Positions 17,953-25,675 of a DNA stretch of 64,000 nt are shown one piece after another; within the stretch, counting starts at the first letter, position 1, and every line of letters begins with the position of its first letter. Made by a program: the position numbers and the translations under genes. The notes under the pieces were generated by a model. The model was not told the origin of the DNA. It did not search any database and saw only the letters and a program-made list of their open reading frames with translations. The stretch is from Gehongia tenuis. Lineage in GTDB: Bacteria > Bacillota > Clostridia > Christensenellales > NSJ-53. The stretch covers positions 12,792 to 76,791 of the forward strand of contig NZ_JACRSR010000006.1 in NCBI RefSeq assembly GCF_014384795.1, in the 5' to 3' direction.

Positions 17953-18966
17953 ATGATTGTGGTGATGAAAGCGGGAGCAAAGCCCAGCGAAATTGAGGCG
18001 GTCAAGGAAGAGCTGATTCAGCTGGGCCTCAGCGTGGACGAGAGCCGGGGCGCAGCTCAGACGGTGCTGGGCGTGGTGGGCGATGCGGGGCTGGTGGATA
18101 AGGAACGCATGGCCATCCGTCCCGGCGTGGAACGGGTGGTGCGGGTGCAGGAGCCCTTCAAACGCGCCAACCGCAAATTTCATCCCGATGACACCATCGT
18201 GAAGGCGGGCAGTCTGGAGGTGGGCGGCAAAGCGCTGGCTGTGATGGCCGGCCCCTGCTCGGTGGAATCGGAGGAGCAGGTGACCGCTATTGCAAAAGCG
18301 GTGAAGGCGGCTGGCGCCTCGGCGCTCCGCGGCGGCGCTTTCAAACCCCGCACCTCGCCCTACGCCTTCCAGGGCATGGGCATCGAGGGCATCCGGCTTC
18401 TGGTGGAGGCAAAGAAGGCCACCGGACTGCCCATCGTCTCGGAGATGATGTCCCCCCATCACTTGGAGCTGTTTGAGGACCTGGTGGACGTGATTCAGAT
18501 TGGCGCCCGGAACATGCAGAATTTCGACCTGCTGAAGGAGGTGGGCGCGTCGGGAAAGCCGGTGCTTCTGAAACGGGGCCTGTCCAGCACCATTGAGGAA
18601 TGGCTCATGTCCGCTGAATACATCATGGCGCAGGGCGATTCCAAGGTCATTCTGTGCGAGCGCGGCATCCGCACCTTTGAGACCTACACCCGGAACACTC
18701 TGGACCTCAGTGCGATTCCGGTGGTGAAGCGGCTGTCCCATCTGCCGGTGATCGTGGATCCCTCCCATGCCTCCGGCCAGGCCGCTCTGGTGGAGCCTTT
18801 GGCCATGGCGGCCATTGCTGCGGGTGCGGACGGCCTCATCATCGAGGTGCACAACAATCCCGCCTGCGCCCTGTGCGACGGCGCCCAGTCCATCAATCCA
18901 GACCAGTTCGCTTCCCTGATGGAGCGGCTTTCCGCCGTGGCCTCCGTCATGGGCCGGACGCTGTAA
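17953..18966 (+). CDS. aroF: 3-deoxy-7-phosphoheptulonate (DAHP) synthase, type I-beta
   Basis: The enzyme condenses phosphoenolpyruvate and erythrose 4-phosphate, the entry to the shikimate pathway. The 337-residue protein has the N-terminal ferredoxin-like regulatory domain of the I-beta class (MIVVMKAGAKPSEIEAV to about residue 70), then the barrel with MAGPCSVES, RGGAFKPRTSPYAFQG, QIGARNMQNF and DPSHASGQ. The ATG at 17953 follows GGGAGGAGG. The longer open frame reaches back through the terminator and is rejected. It is followed ten bases later by tyrA, in one operon under the upstream attenuator. Confidence 0.95.
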   Translation: MIVVMKAGAKPSEIEAVKEELIQLGLSVDESRGAAQTVLGVVGDAGLVDKERMAIRPGVERVVRVQEPFKRANRKFHPDDTIVKAGSLEVGGKALAVMAGPCSVESEEQVTAIAKAVKAAGASALRGGAFKPRTSPYAFQGMGIEGIRLLVEAKKATGLPIVSEMMSPHHLELFEDLVDVIQIGARNMQNFDLLKEVGASGKPVLLKRGLSSTIEEWLMSAEYIMAQGDSKVILCERGIRTFETYTRNTLDLSAIPVVKRLSHLPVIVDPSHASGQAALVEPLAMAAIAAGADGLIIEVHNNPACALCDGAQSINPDQFASLMERLSAVASVMGRTL

Positions 18967-18976
18967 GGAGGAAGCC

Positions 18977-19819
18977 ATGGCTTTTCAAATTGCGGTGGTG
19001 GGCCTGGGACTCATGGGCGGGTCCATGGCCATGGCCCTTCGGGGCTTCAGGGATGCGCGCATTGTGGGTATTGACGTGAACGAGGCCTCGCTGGAGAAAG
19101 CGCTGGAACGGGGCGTCATTGACGAGGGACTGACGGCGCCTGCGGGACCCAGCGATCTTTGGGTGCTCTGCCTCTACCCACGGGACCTGGCCGGATTTGT
19201 GGAGAAAAACCGGGCCTTTTTCACGGCGGGTACGGTGGTTACCGATATTGCCGGGGTCAAGGGCGCGGTGCTGGAGAAAATTCCGCCCCTTCTCCCCGCG
19301 GACGTGGATTTCGTGGGCGGCCACCCCATGGCGGGCCTTGAGGTCTGGGGGTTCGACCATGCAAAAAAGGACCTGTTCCAGGGCTGCAATTACATCGTGA
19401 TCCCCGATGACGCCGCCCGCCCGGAAAGCGTGGAACTGGTCCGGTCCATGGCGCGCCATGTTGGCGCTTCCCGCATCGTATCCTGCACGGCCGAAGAACA
19501 TGACCGAAACATTGCATACACCTCCCAGCTGATGCATGTGCTGGCGGCGGCGCTGTGCGACAATCCCGATTTTCTACAAAGCAAGGGCTTTGAAGGCGGG
19601 AGCTTTCGGGGTGCAACCCGGGTGGCCATCCTGAACGACAGGCTCTGGCCCCAGCTTTTCTTGGAAAACCGGGATGCGCTGGTGCTTTCCCTGGACCGTC
19701 TCCTCGGAAGCCTTTTGGCCTTGAGAGAGGATGTGGCAAGGGGCGATGAGGAGGCCCTGGGCAAGGCCATGGTGCTGGCCACGGACCGCATGAAAAAATG
19801 GCAGAAAAGGCAGGTATAA
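18977..19819 (+). CDS. tyrA: Prephenate dehydrogenase
   Basis: This enzyme oxidatively decarboxylates prephenate to 4-hydroxyphenylpyruvate, the tyrosine precursor. The 280-residue protein has the NAD site VVGLGLMGGSMA, the conserved D in VTDIAGVKG, the substrate histidine in GGHPMAGLEVWGF and the C-terminal helical domain. A C-terminal ACT domain, present in many Bacillus TyrA proteins, is absent, so feedback control may rest on the attenuator and on the N-terminal domain of aroF. It is ten bases downstream of aroF with AAGGAGG. Confidence 0.92.
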   Translation: MAFQIAVVGLGLMGGSMAMALRGFRDARIVGIDVNEASLEKALERGVIDEGLTAPAGPSDLWVLCLYPRDLAGFVEKNRAFFTAGTVVTDIAGVKGAVLEKIPPLLPADVDFVGGHPMAGLEVWGFDHAKKDLFQGCNYIVIPDDAARPESVELVRSMARHVGASRIVSCTAEEHDRNIAYTSQLMHVLAAALCDNPDFLQSKGFEGGSFRGATRVAILNDRLWPQLFLENRDALVLSLDRLLGSLLALREDVARGDEEALGKAMVLATDRMKKWQKRQV

Positions 19820-19843
19820 ATTGCATTTTGTTGGGATTTCCGT

Positions 19844-19872
19844 TTTACAACCCGGGTGAATCGTGCTATCTT
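19844..19872 (+). promoter_or_regulatory. serC promoter, TTTACA-17-TATCTT
   Basis: TTTACA (19844-19849) and TATCTT (19867-19872) are spaced by 17 bases, in the 127-base gap between tyrA and serC. Confidence 0.6.
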
Positions 19873-19946
19873 ATTACTATATCCGGCGCAAGGACCCAGG
19901 ATCGATCAATTTGTGAAATAATTATCAAAAATAGGAGGACGGTATC

Positions 19947-21026
19947 ATGGATCGTGTATTCAATTTCTCACCCGGACCTGCGACCCTCCCGCTGCCCGTG
20001 CTGGAGCGTGCCCAAAAGGAGCTTGTGAGCTGCGGCGGCCATGGCATGAGTGTGATGGAGATGAGCCACCGTTCCAAGATGTACATGGAGATCATCGAAG
20101 CTGCGGAAGCGGAGCTGCGTGAGCTTATGGGCATCCCGGACAACTACAAGGTGCTCTTTATGGGCGGCGGCGCCACCATGCAGTTTTCCTGCGTGCCCAT
20201 CAACCTCAAACAAAACGGCAAGGCTGACTACATCGTCTCCGGCTCCTTCGCCAAGAAGGCCTCCCAGGAAGCGGCCAAGTTTCTTGATGTGAACGTGGTG
20301 GCCTCCTCCAAGGATACCAACTTCAACTGCATCCCCGATCTTGCGAACGCCAAGTTTGATCCCGATGCGGATTATGTGCATATCACCACCAACAACACCA
20401 TCTATGGCACCCGATACACGAAGCTTCCCGAAGTGGGCGATGTGCCGCTCGTCGCGGACGCTTCCTCCAATATTCTCTCCGAGCCCATGGACGTGAGCCG
20501 TTTCGGCCTGCTCTACGCCGGCGCCCAGAAGAATATCGGCATTGCGGGCGTGACCATTGTGGTTATCCGCGAGGACCTCATCGGCCGCGCCGCGGAGAAC
20601 ACCCCGGTGATGCTGGACTACAAGACCTATGCCGACTCCGAATCCATGTACAACACCCCGCCCTGCTATCCCATCTACATTGCCAAGCTGGTTTTCGACT
20701 GGCTGAAGGAGATGGGCGGCGTGCCGGCCATTCAGGCTATCAATGAGATGAAAGCCAATCTGCTCTACGATTATCTGGACAACACGTCCTTCTACCACGC
20801 CACCGCCAAGAAGGCTGACCGTTCGCTGATGAACGTCACCTTCACCCTGCCGGAACCGGCCATGGACGCTCTTTTCGTGAAGGAAGCGGCGGAGAACGGG
20901 CTGGTAAACCTCAAGGGTCACCGCTCGGTGGGCGGCATCCGCGCCAGCATCTACAACGCCATGCCCATGGAGGGTGTGCAGAAGCTGGTGGACTTCATGG
21001 CCGACTTTGAAAAGCGGCACGGCTGA
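19947..21026 (+). CDS. serC: Phosphoserine aminotransferase
   Basis: This pyridoxal-phosphate enzyme converts 3-phosphohydroxypyruvate and glutamate to phosphoserine. The 359-residue protein matches SerC from FNFSPGPATLPLPVLERAQ at the N terminus, HGMSVMEMSHRS, and the PLP lysine in YAGAQKNIGIAG near residue 197. GGAGGA precedes the ATG. It is followed 13 bases later by serA, so the two serine-pathway genes form one operon. A phosphoserine phosphatase gene is not visible in the window. Confidence 0.95.
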   Translation: MDRVFNFSPGPATLPLPVLERAQKELVSCGGHGMSVMEMSHRSKMYMEIIEAAEAELRELMGIPDNYKVLFMGGGATMQFSCVPINLKQNGKADYIVSGSFAKKASQEAAKFLDVNVVASSKDTNFNCIPDLANAKFDPDADYVHITTNNTIYGTRYTKLPEVGDVPLVADASSNILSEPMDVSRFGLLYAGAQKNIGIAGVTIVVIREDLIGRAAENTPVMLDYKTYADSESMYNTPPCYPIYIAKLVFDWLKEMGGVPAIQAINEMKANLLYDYLDNTSFYHATAKKADRSLMNVTFTLPEPAMDALFVKEAAENGLVNLKGHRSVGGIRASIYNAMPMEGVQKLVDFMADFEKRHG

Positions 21027-21039
21027 TAGGAGGTAGCGC

Positions 21040-22212
21040 ATGTATCGAATTCAAACGCTGAACGCCATTTCGTCGGTCATTTATGATGAGCTGGACGATC
21101 AATATCAGGTTTCCAAGGAGGAGACCCATCCTGACGCGTACCTGATCCGAAGCGCCAACCTGCACGATCAGGAACTGCCGGAAGGCCTTCTGGCCATCGG
21201 CAGGGCCGGCGCGGGCACCAACAACATCCCCGTGGACGCTTGCACCGAAAAGGGGATCGTTGTCTTCAACACCCCCGGCGCCAACGCCAACGCGGTGAAG
21301 GAGCTGGTGATCGCGTCCTTGTTCCTGGCCTCCCGCCGGGTGATCGAGGGCATCGAATGGACCAAGACCCTGAAGGGTCAGGGCGACGAGATCGGCAAAC
21401 TGGTGGAAAAGGGCAAGAACCAGTTTGTGGGCCCGGAAGTGAAGGGCAAGCGTCTTGGCGTTATCGGCCTTGGCGCCATCGGCGTAATGGTGGCGAACGC
21501 CGCCCATGCCATCGGCATGGAGGTTTTGGGCTATGATCCCTTCATCTCCATCGACGCGGCTTGGCATCTGTCCCGGGCCGTCAAGCATGAATCCAGCCTG
21601 GAGGCGCTTCTTGCCAACTCCGATTACATCACCATCCACGTGCCCCTCAACGCCAAGACCAAGGATCTCATCAATGCGGAGAACCTGGCCCGAGCCAACC
21701 AGGGCATTCGGATTTTGAACTTTGCCCGGGGAGGCATCATCAATGAGGAGGATCTGGTGAAGGCTCTGGAGGAGAAGCAGGTGGGCCGTTACATCACCGA
21801 TTTCCCCAGCGAGGCCCTGATCGGCCTCCCCAATGTAATCTGCATACCCCATCTGGGCGCTTCCACGCCGGAGAGCGAGGACAACTGCGCCCGTATGGCC
21901 GCGGCTCAGGTTCGGGATTACCTGGAGAATGGCAACATCCGCAACTCGGTCAACTTCCCCGACTGCTCCCTGCCCGGCACCGGTGCGCCCCGCCTGGCGG
22001 TGCTGCACAAGAACGAGCCCAATATGGTGGGTCAGATCACATCCATTCTGGCGGCCCGGGGCATCAACATCAACAACATGAATAACCGCAGCCGCGGCCA
22101 GACCGCATACACCTTGATCGATCTGGACAACGGCAGCGACGATGGCCTGGTGGAAGCCATGGGCAACATCCAGGGCGTGATCAGCGCCCGGCTCATGTCC
22201 GCCAAACGCTGA
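21040..22212 (+). CDS. serA: D-3-phosphoglycerate dehydrogenase
   Basis: The enzyme catalyses the first step of serine synthesis, oxidising 3-phosphoglycerate with NAD+. The 390-residue protein has the Rossmann motif GVIGLGAIG, catalytic Arg in FARGGIINEEDL and His in IPHLGASTPES, and a C-terminal ACT domain (MVGQITSILAARGININN) for serine feedback. It is the short form with one ACT domain. The region between catalytic and ACT domains lacks the ASB domain of longer SerA proteins. AGGAGGTAGCGC precedes the start. Confidence 0.95.
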   Translation: MYRIQTLNAISSVIYDELDDQYQVSKEETHPDAYLIRSANLHDQELPEGLLAIGRAGAGTNNIPVDACTEKGIVVFNTPGANANAVKELVIASLFLASRRVIEGIEWTKTLKGQGDEIGKLVEKGKNQFVGPEVKGKRLGVIGLGAIGVMVANAAHAIGMEVLGYDPFISIDAAWHLSRAVKHESSLEALLANSDYITIHVPLNAKTKDLINAENLARANQGIRILNFARGGIINEEDLVKALEEKQVGRYITDFPSEALIGLPNVICIPHLGASTPESEDNCARMAAAQVRDYLENGNIRNSVNFPDCSLPGTGAPRLAVLHKNEPNMVGQITSILAARGININNMNNRSRGQTAYTLIDLDNGSDDGLVEAMGNIQGVISARLMSAKR

Positions 22213-22220
22213 CAATATGC

Positions 22221-22253
22221 AAAAGCCTCCGCCCAAGGCGGAGGCTTTTTTTA
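22221..22253 (+). terminator. Bidirectional terminator between serA and the sirtuin gene
   Basis: AAAAGCCTCCGCC and GGCGGAGGCTTTTT form a near-perfect stem with loop CAA and runs of A and T on either side, between convergent genes. Confidence 0.9.
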
Positions 22254-23123
22254 TGGAATCAAGGAGGCGATAGCTTCGCCGATATCCCCTTCGATTCGGA
22301 TGGATTGGGGCAGGATTTCCCGGGGAGCGGCGGCATCCGTCAGATTGATGCAGGCGTAGGTCGCCTTCGGATTTTGCCAGGTCCAAAGCCAGAAGGGATA
22401 CTTGATGATAACCGGGGTGTTGCTTCCTACGCCCAGCTCCAGATAGAGGATGGACAGCCCCTCATGCCGTTTAAGGAAGTCCTCATACCGCTTATGGGCC
22501 CGATGCCAGCCCTCGTCCTCCACAAAGGTGCTGTCACTGCGAAGGTTCATGGTCATGGGACGGCCGCATACGGGACAGCGGGGGATGAGTTCGGTTGGAA
22601 TACGCCTATTTCTTTGCTCCGCTACCATGCGGCGCACGGTCTTTTCGTTGTCATAGGTCTTTTTATGGCAGGGAAGGGAGCACTGCCACAGGCCGTAATC
22701 CCCCTGGGTGTAGAAAAGCCGGGCTTTATCAAAGCCGGCGAGCTGAAACTGATGGTCTACATTGGTGGTGATCACAAAATAGTCCCGATCCCGGACCAGC
22801 TTCAGCAGATCAAAATAGACTCTGCCCGGGGTCAGGTCATAGCGGTTGTAATAAATGTGGCGGCTCCAGTAGGCCCAGTATTCCACCGGGGAGGCATAGG
22901 GGTAAAATCCGGCGGTATACATATCCCTAAAATGATATTTTGCAATAAAATCTGCGAAATGGGCCTCAAACCGGGGCCCGGAATAGGTGAGCCCAGCCGA
23001 GGAGGACAGGCCGGAACCGGCGCCGACCACAACGGCGTCCGCCCTTTCAAGAGCTTGGCCCAGAGCCTCAATGGCGTTGCAGAAGCCGGCGGTAGATTTG
23101 TTCATCGGATTCTTGAAAGACAT
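22251..23123 (-). CDS. Sirtuin-like protein, class M type (ADP-ribosyltransferase candidate)
   Basis: The 290-residue protein has the sirtuin NAD-binding motif VVGAGSGLSSSAGLTYSG near residue 32 and ITTNVDHQFQLAGF, in place of the deacetylase TQNxDxLHxxAG motif, plus a four-Cys zinc ribbon (CSLPC and CPVCGRP). This pattern and the adjacent macrodomain match class M sirtuins, which ADP-ribosylate proteins rather than deacylate them. The start at 23123 has GAAGGTGAT upstream and lies 56 bases inside the macrodomain gene; an inner ATG at 23105 lacks a ribosome site. Activity is inferred from family knowledge. Confidence 0.8.
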   Translation of the reverse strand: MSFKNPMNKSTAGFCNAIEALGQALERADAVVVGAGSGLSSSAGLTYSGPRFEAHFADFIAKYHFRDMYTAGFYPYASPVEYWAYWSRHIYYNRYDLTPGRVYFDLLKLVRDRDYFVITTNVDHQFQLAGFDKARLFYTQGDYGLWQCSLPCHKKTYDNEKTVRRMVAEQRNRRIPTELIPRCPVCGRPMTMNLRSDSTFVEDEGWHRAHKRYEDFLKRHEGLSILYLELGVGSNTPVIIKYPFWLWTWQNPKATYACINLTDAAAPREILPQSIRIEGDIGEAIASLIP

Positions 23124-23838
23124 TGAAGATCACCTTCATTTTACTTTGAGTTTGGGCGCGGTAATCCCGAACGGTGCCGAGGGCGATTTCCGCGGCTCGG
23201 AGCGGGGGAAAGAGGAATTCGCCGGTGGAGATACAGCAAAAGGCCAGGGATTGGAGGCCGTTTTCATCGGCGAGGGCCAGACAGGTCCGGTAACAGGAGG
23301 CCAGCTGGGATTCATGATGGGGCGTGAGCCTGCCGGACACCATGGGGCCCACGGTGTGCAGCACGTATTGGCTGGGCAGGTTGAAGGCGGGGGAAATTCT
23401 GGCCCGGCCCACCGGCTCCTCCCCCTGGCCCGCCATGAGCTGGGCCATGAATAGGCGGAGCTCAATTCCGGCATAGGTGTGGATCGCGTTGTCGATGCAG
23501 CCGTGGCAGGGTACGAAGCAGCCCAGCATTCCGCTGTTGGCGGCATTAACGATGGCGTCCGCCCGCAGGGCGGTGATATCCCCCCGCCACAGGCAGAAGC
23601 CTTCTGCCGTGGGGACAAGATTTGCGGAGTCGGTGACTCCCCGCTGGGCGAGCCGCTCTGCCAGATATTCGTCCTGCACCTGGAGAAAGGCATCCGAAAC
23701 GGGCGCGGGCCGCCGGACGTTCAGGAGGGCGCGAAGAAGCCTTCGCTGGCTTTCGCCGTCCGCCGGGATGGGTAAAGGATCGCCGCGCTCCTGCAGCAGC
23801 GTCTTAAGGAGATAGTGTCTTTTTTCGTCGTGCGTCAT
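23068..23838 (-). CDS. Macrodomain protein, zinc-containing class M-associated type
   Basis: The 256-residue protein contains a macrodomain from about residue 80: GDITALRADAIVNAANSGMLG, then a Cys/His cluster GCFVPCHGCIDNAIH that corresponds to the metal-binding insert of zinc macrodomains, and TVGP in the C-terminal half. These hydrolases remove ADP-ribose put on by the partner sirtuin. It is first of the two genes and shares a long overlap with the sirtuin. An HxlR-type regulator diverges upstream. The target protein is not encoded nearby: no GcvH-L or lipoate ligase is seen. Confidence 0.8.
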   Translation of the reverse strand: MTHDEKRHYLLKTLLQERGDPLPIPADGESQRRLLRALLNVRRPAPVSDAFLQVQDEYLAERLAQRGVTDSANLVPTAEGFCLWRGDITALRADAIVNAANSGMLGCFVPCHGCIDNAIHTYAGIELRLFMAQLMAGQGEEPVGRARISPAFNLPSQYVLHTVGPMVSGRLTPHHESQLASCYRTCLALADENGLQSLAFCCISTGEFLFPPLRAAEIALGTVRDYRAQTQSKMKVIFNVFQESDEQIYRRLLQRH

Positions 23839-23879
23839 GTTTCACGCTCCAGTTGCCTAAAATGGCATAAGCTGCGGAC

Positions 23880-23908
23880 TTGCGAAGGCAAGCCTATGGT
23901 TATAGAAT
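23880..23908 (+). promoter_or_regulatory. Promoter of the HxlR regulator gene
   Basis: TTGCGA (23880-23885) and TAGAAT (23903-23908) are spaced by 17 bases in the divergent gap between the macrodomain and HxlR genes. Confidence 0.5.
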
Positions 23909-23986
23909 AGTGGTGTATGACGGAAATGTAAAGTAGGCACAGGAATGTGCCGTAGTTGCTTTAAAGATACTATTGGAGGGATGAAC

Positions 23987-24310
23987 ATGGAAGCAAAGCC
24001 GCTGCCGGCCTGTCCGGTGGAAACGACGCTTACGCTGATCGGCGACAAGTGGAAGGTTCTTATCCTGCGGGATCTGATGGGGGGTACCAAACGTTTTGGC
24101 GAACTGAAAAAATCCATTGGCACCGTCACCCAAAAGGTCTTGACGGCGCAGCTTCGGGCCATGGAGGAAAGCGGTCTTCTCACCCGGAAAGTCTATGCCG
24201 AGGTGCCGCCCAGGGTGGAGTATACGCTTACGGAAACGGGCTACAGTCTAAAGCCCGTTTTGGACGCCATGATGGACTGGGGAGAGACGTATAAGGCTCA
24301 AAAGGGTTAG
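23987..24310 (+). CDS. HxlR-family transcriptional regulator
   Basis: The 107-residue winged-helix protein contains the HxlR core CPVETTLTLIGDKWKVLILRDL, with the conserved Cys at the N-terminal side that in several family members senses electrophiles or redox change, and RVEYTLTETGYSL in the wing region. It probably binds DNA as a dimer. The ATG at 23987 is chosen because GGAGGG lies six bases before it; an ATG at 23981 would touch that site. It diverges from the sirtuin-macrodomain pair and may control it. Confidence 0.85.
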   Translation: MEAKPLPACPVETTLTLIGDKWKVLILRDLMGGTKRFGELKKSIGTVTQKVLTAQLRAMEESGLLTRKVYAEVPPRVEYTLTETGYSLKPVLDAMMDWGETYKAQKG

Positions 24311-24313
24311 TGT

Positions 24314-24343
24314 AAAGGCCGGGCCGGAAGGCGCGGCCTTTTT
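24314..24343 (+). terminator. Bidirectional terminator after the HxlR gene
   Basis: AAGGCCG and CGGCCTT pair across a ten-base loop followed by T, between two convergent genes. Confidence 0.65.
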
Positions 24344-25439
24344 ATGGGCATTCCACAGCGATAAGGGGTACGGCCATCTCCCGATCGGTGAGTCCGGCGT
24401 GGTTGGACAGGAAGCGGTGGCAGGAGCGATCGTAGGCAAGAGCCAGATCCCCGGTGGCTATGGCAAGAAAGTCGCCGAGAAAACCCGGAACCCGGGGATG
24501 GGGCATGCCGCCGCCAAAGAGGCCCTCCGCGAGCGCCCGCTCACTGGAACAAAGAAGGAATTCGTCGCCGAACGCCGCGAGAAAGGCCTGTTGGAAAGCT
24601 TCCCGCCGGTCCGCCTGTACGTGAAAGGCCAAAGCCCGATCCTCCAGAGAGGGCGGACGCACCAGCGTTCCTGCGATATCCGGATGGTCGGTGATGTAGG
24701 CGTAGCGGTTATCCCGGTGGCCGTGATCGGCGGTGACGATGAGAAGGGTGTCCGAGAGCCGTTCAGCCAGATTGCGCACCGCAACATCCAGCCGCTTCAT
24801 CCAGGAACGGGTTTTCCTGGACGCTGAACCTGTGTGATGCATCACGCTGTCCGGCTGGGGCCAGTAAGCATAGATATAGTCGGTGCCCGCCTTCGTCAGG
24901 GCGGCCACGCCCTCCACGAGCTCCTCCAGGGTTTCGATGGGGTAGGTGCCAAAGGGGGACACCGAATGAGCGGTGCGCCCGGCGGTTCGAAGCTGGTCGA
25001 TAAGGCTCGCGTAAGGCAGATGCTTTTTCGCAAGATGGATGGGAGCGGCGGGGCCGCGTCCGCCGTAATGGAGCGTGTTGGGAAAGATGGCTACGATGTC
25101 GTCCGTTTCTTCGAAATAGAGGGACCAGCCCAGCCAGCCATGCTCCGCCGGTGTAAGCCCGCTGCTGAGGGACGTGGTGGCGGCGGTGGTGGTGGGCGGA
25201 AAAACGGAAGAGATGGGCCGCAGCGCCTTTTGCCTCAGAAGGCTGTCCTCGGGCAGCAGCTCCTCCAGCGAGGCCCAGCCCATACCGTCCAGCAGCAGCA
25301 CCACCACATGCCTTGGATTTTTCATGAGCAGTCCATCCACATCGGACATGGTCTTGTGGCCGGTGGGAAGAGCGTAGTGCTTCAGCACGGAGCAGGCCAG
25401 ATTCACCAGGCCGTCCTGGTAGTCAGGATATTGGATCAT
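24342..25439 (-). CDS. Alkaline phosphatase superfamily protein (nucleotide pyrophosphatase/phosphodiesterase type)
   Basis: The 365-residue protein has the metal and nucleophile region VVLLLDGMGWASLEE, the catalytic Thr in SSVFPPTTTAATTSLSSGL, and TADHGHRDNR near residue 265, as in type I phosphodiesterase/nucleotide pyrophosphatases. No signal peptide is visible, so it is probably cytoplasmic. The start at 25439 has AAGGGGGTG and a well-spaced promoter upstream. A longer frame starting near 25574 also has AGGAGG, but its extra 45 residues do not look like the family. The substrate is unknown. Confidence 0.75.
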   Translation of the reverse strand: MIQYPDYQDGLVNLACSVLKHYALPTGHKTMSDVDGLLMKNPRHVVVLLLDGMGWASLEELLPEDSLLRQKALRPISSVFPPTTTAATTSLSSGLTPAEHGWLGWSLYFEETDDIVAIFPNTLHYGGRGPAAPIHLAKKHLPYASLIDQLRTAGRTAHSVSPFGTYPIETLEELVEGVAALTKAGTDYIYAYWPQPDSVMHHTGSASRKTRSWMKRLDVAVRNLAERLSDTLLIVTADHGHRDNRYAYITDHPDIAGTLVRPPSLEDRALAFHVQADRREAFQQAFLAAFGDEFLLCSSERALAEGLFGGGMPHPRVPGFLGDFLAIATGDLALAYDRSCHRFLSNHAGLTDREMAVPLIAVECP

Positions 25440-25461
25440 GGTGCGGCACCCCCTTTTCAAT

Positions 25462-25490
25462 ATCGTATGCGATTCTCCGCCCGGATTCAA
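25462..25490 (-). promoter_or_regulatory. Promoter of the phosphodiesterase gene
   Basis: On the minus strand TTGAAT (25485-25490) and TACGAT (25462-25467) are spaced by 17 bases, just upstream of the chosen ATG at 25439. Confidence 0.5.
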
Positions 25491-25565
25491 CCCCCAAAAT
25501 GGGACCCTTGGCGGGCTGAAGGCATAGGATAAAGTGCGGGGATTCCCGCCCATAACGAAATAGCA

Positions 25566-25604
25566 AAACCGCATCTCAACCCTCCTCACGGATGCGGTTT
25601 TTTG
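25566..25604 (+). terminator. Terminator-like hairpin upstream of the dehydrogenase pair
   Basis: AAACCGCATC and GATGCGGTTTTTT form a stem with a T tail on the plus strand. No plus-strand gene ends just before it, so it may insulate the promoter that follows at 25607. Confidence 0.55.
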
Positions 25605-25606
25605 CC

Positions 25607-25635
25607 TTGCTGAAATGGGACAGGGATGTTAAGAT
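25607..25635 (+). promoter_or_regulatory. Promoter of the tandem dehydrogenase genes
   Basis: TTGCTG (25607-25612) and TAAGAT (25630-25635) are spaced by 17 bases, about 40 bases before the first gene. Confidence 0.55.
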
Positions 25636-25675
25636 AAGGTATAACGTTTACTTCGGAAAAACGGGAAGGAGGATC

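Noticed and set aside
25440..25589. N-terminal extension of the phosphodiesterase, with AGGAGG and ATG near 25574
   Set aside because: The extra 45 residues do not resemble the family, and a promoter with correct spacing lies between it and the ATG at 25439. The alternative cannot be fully excluded.
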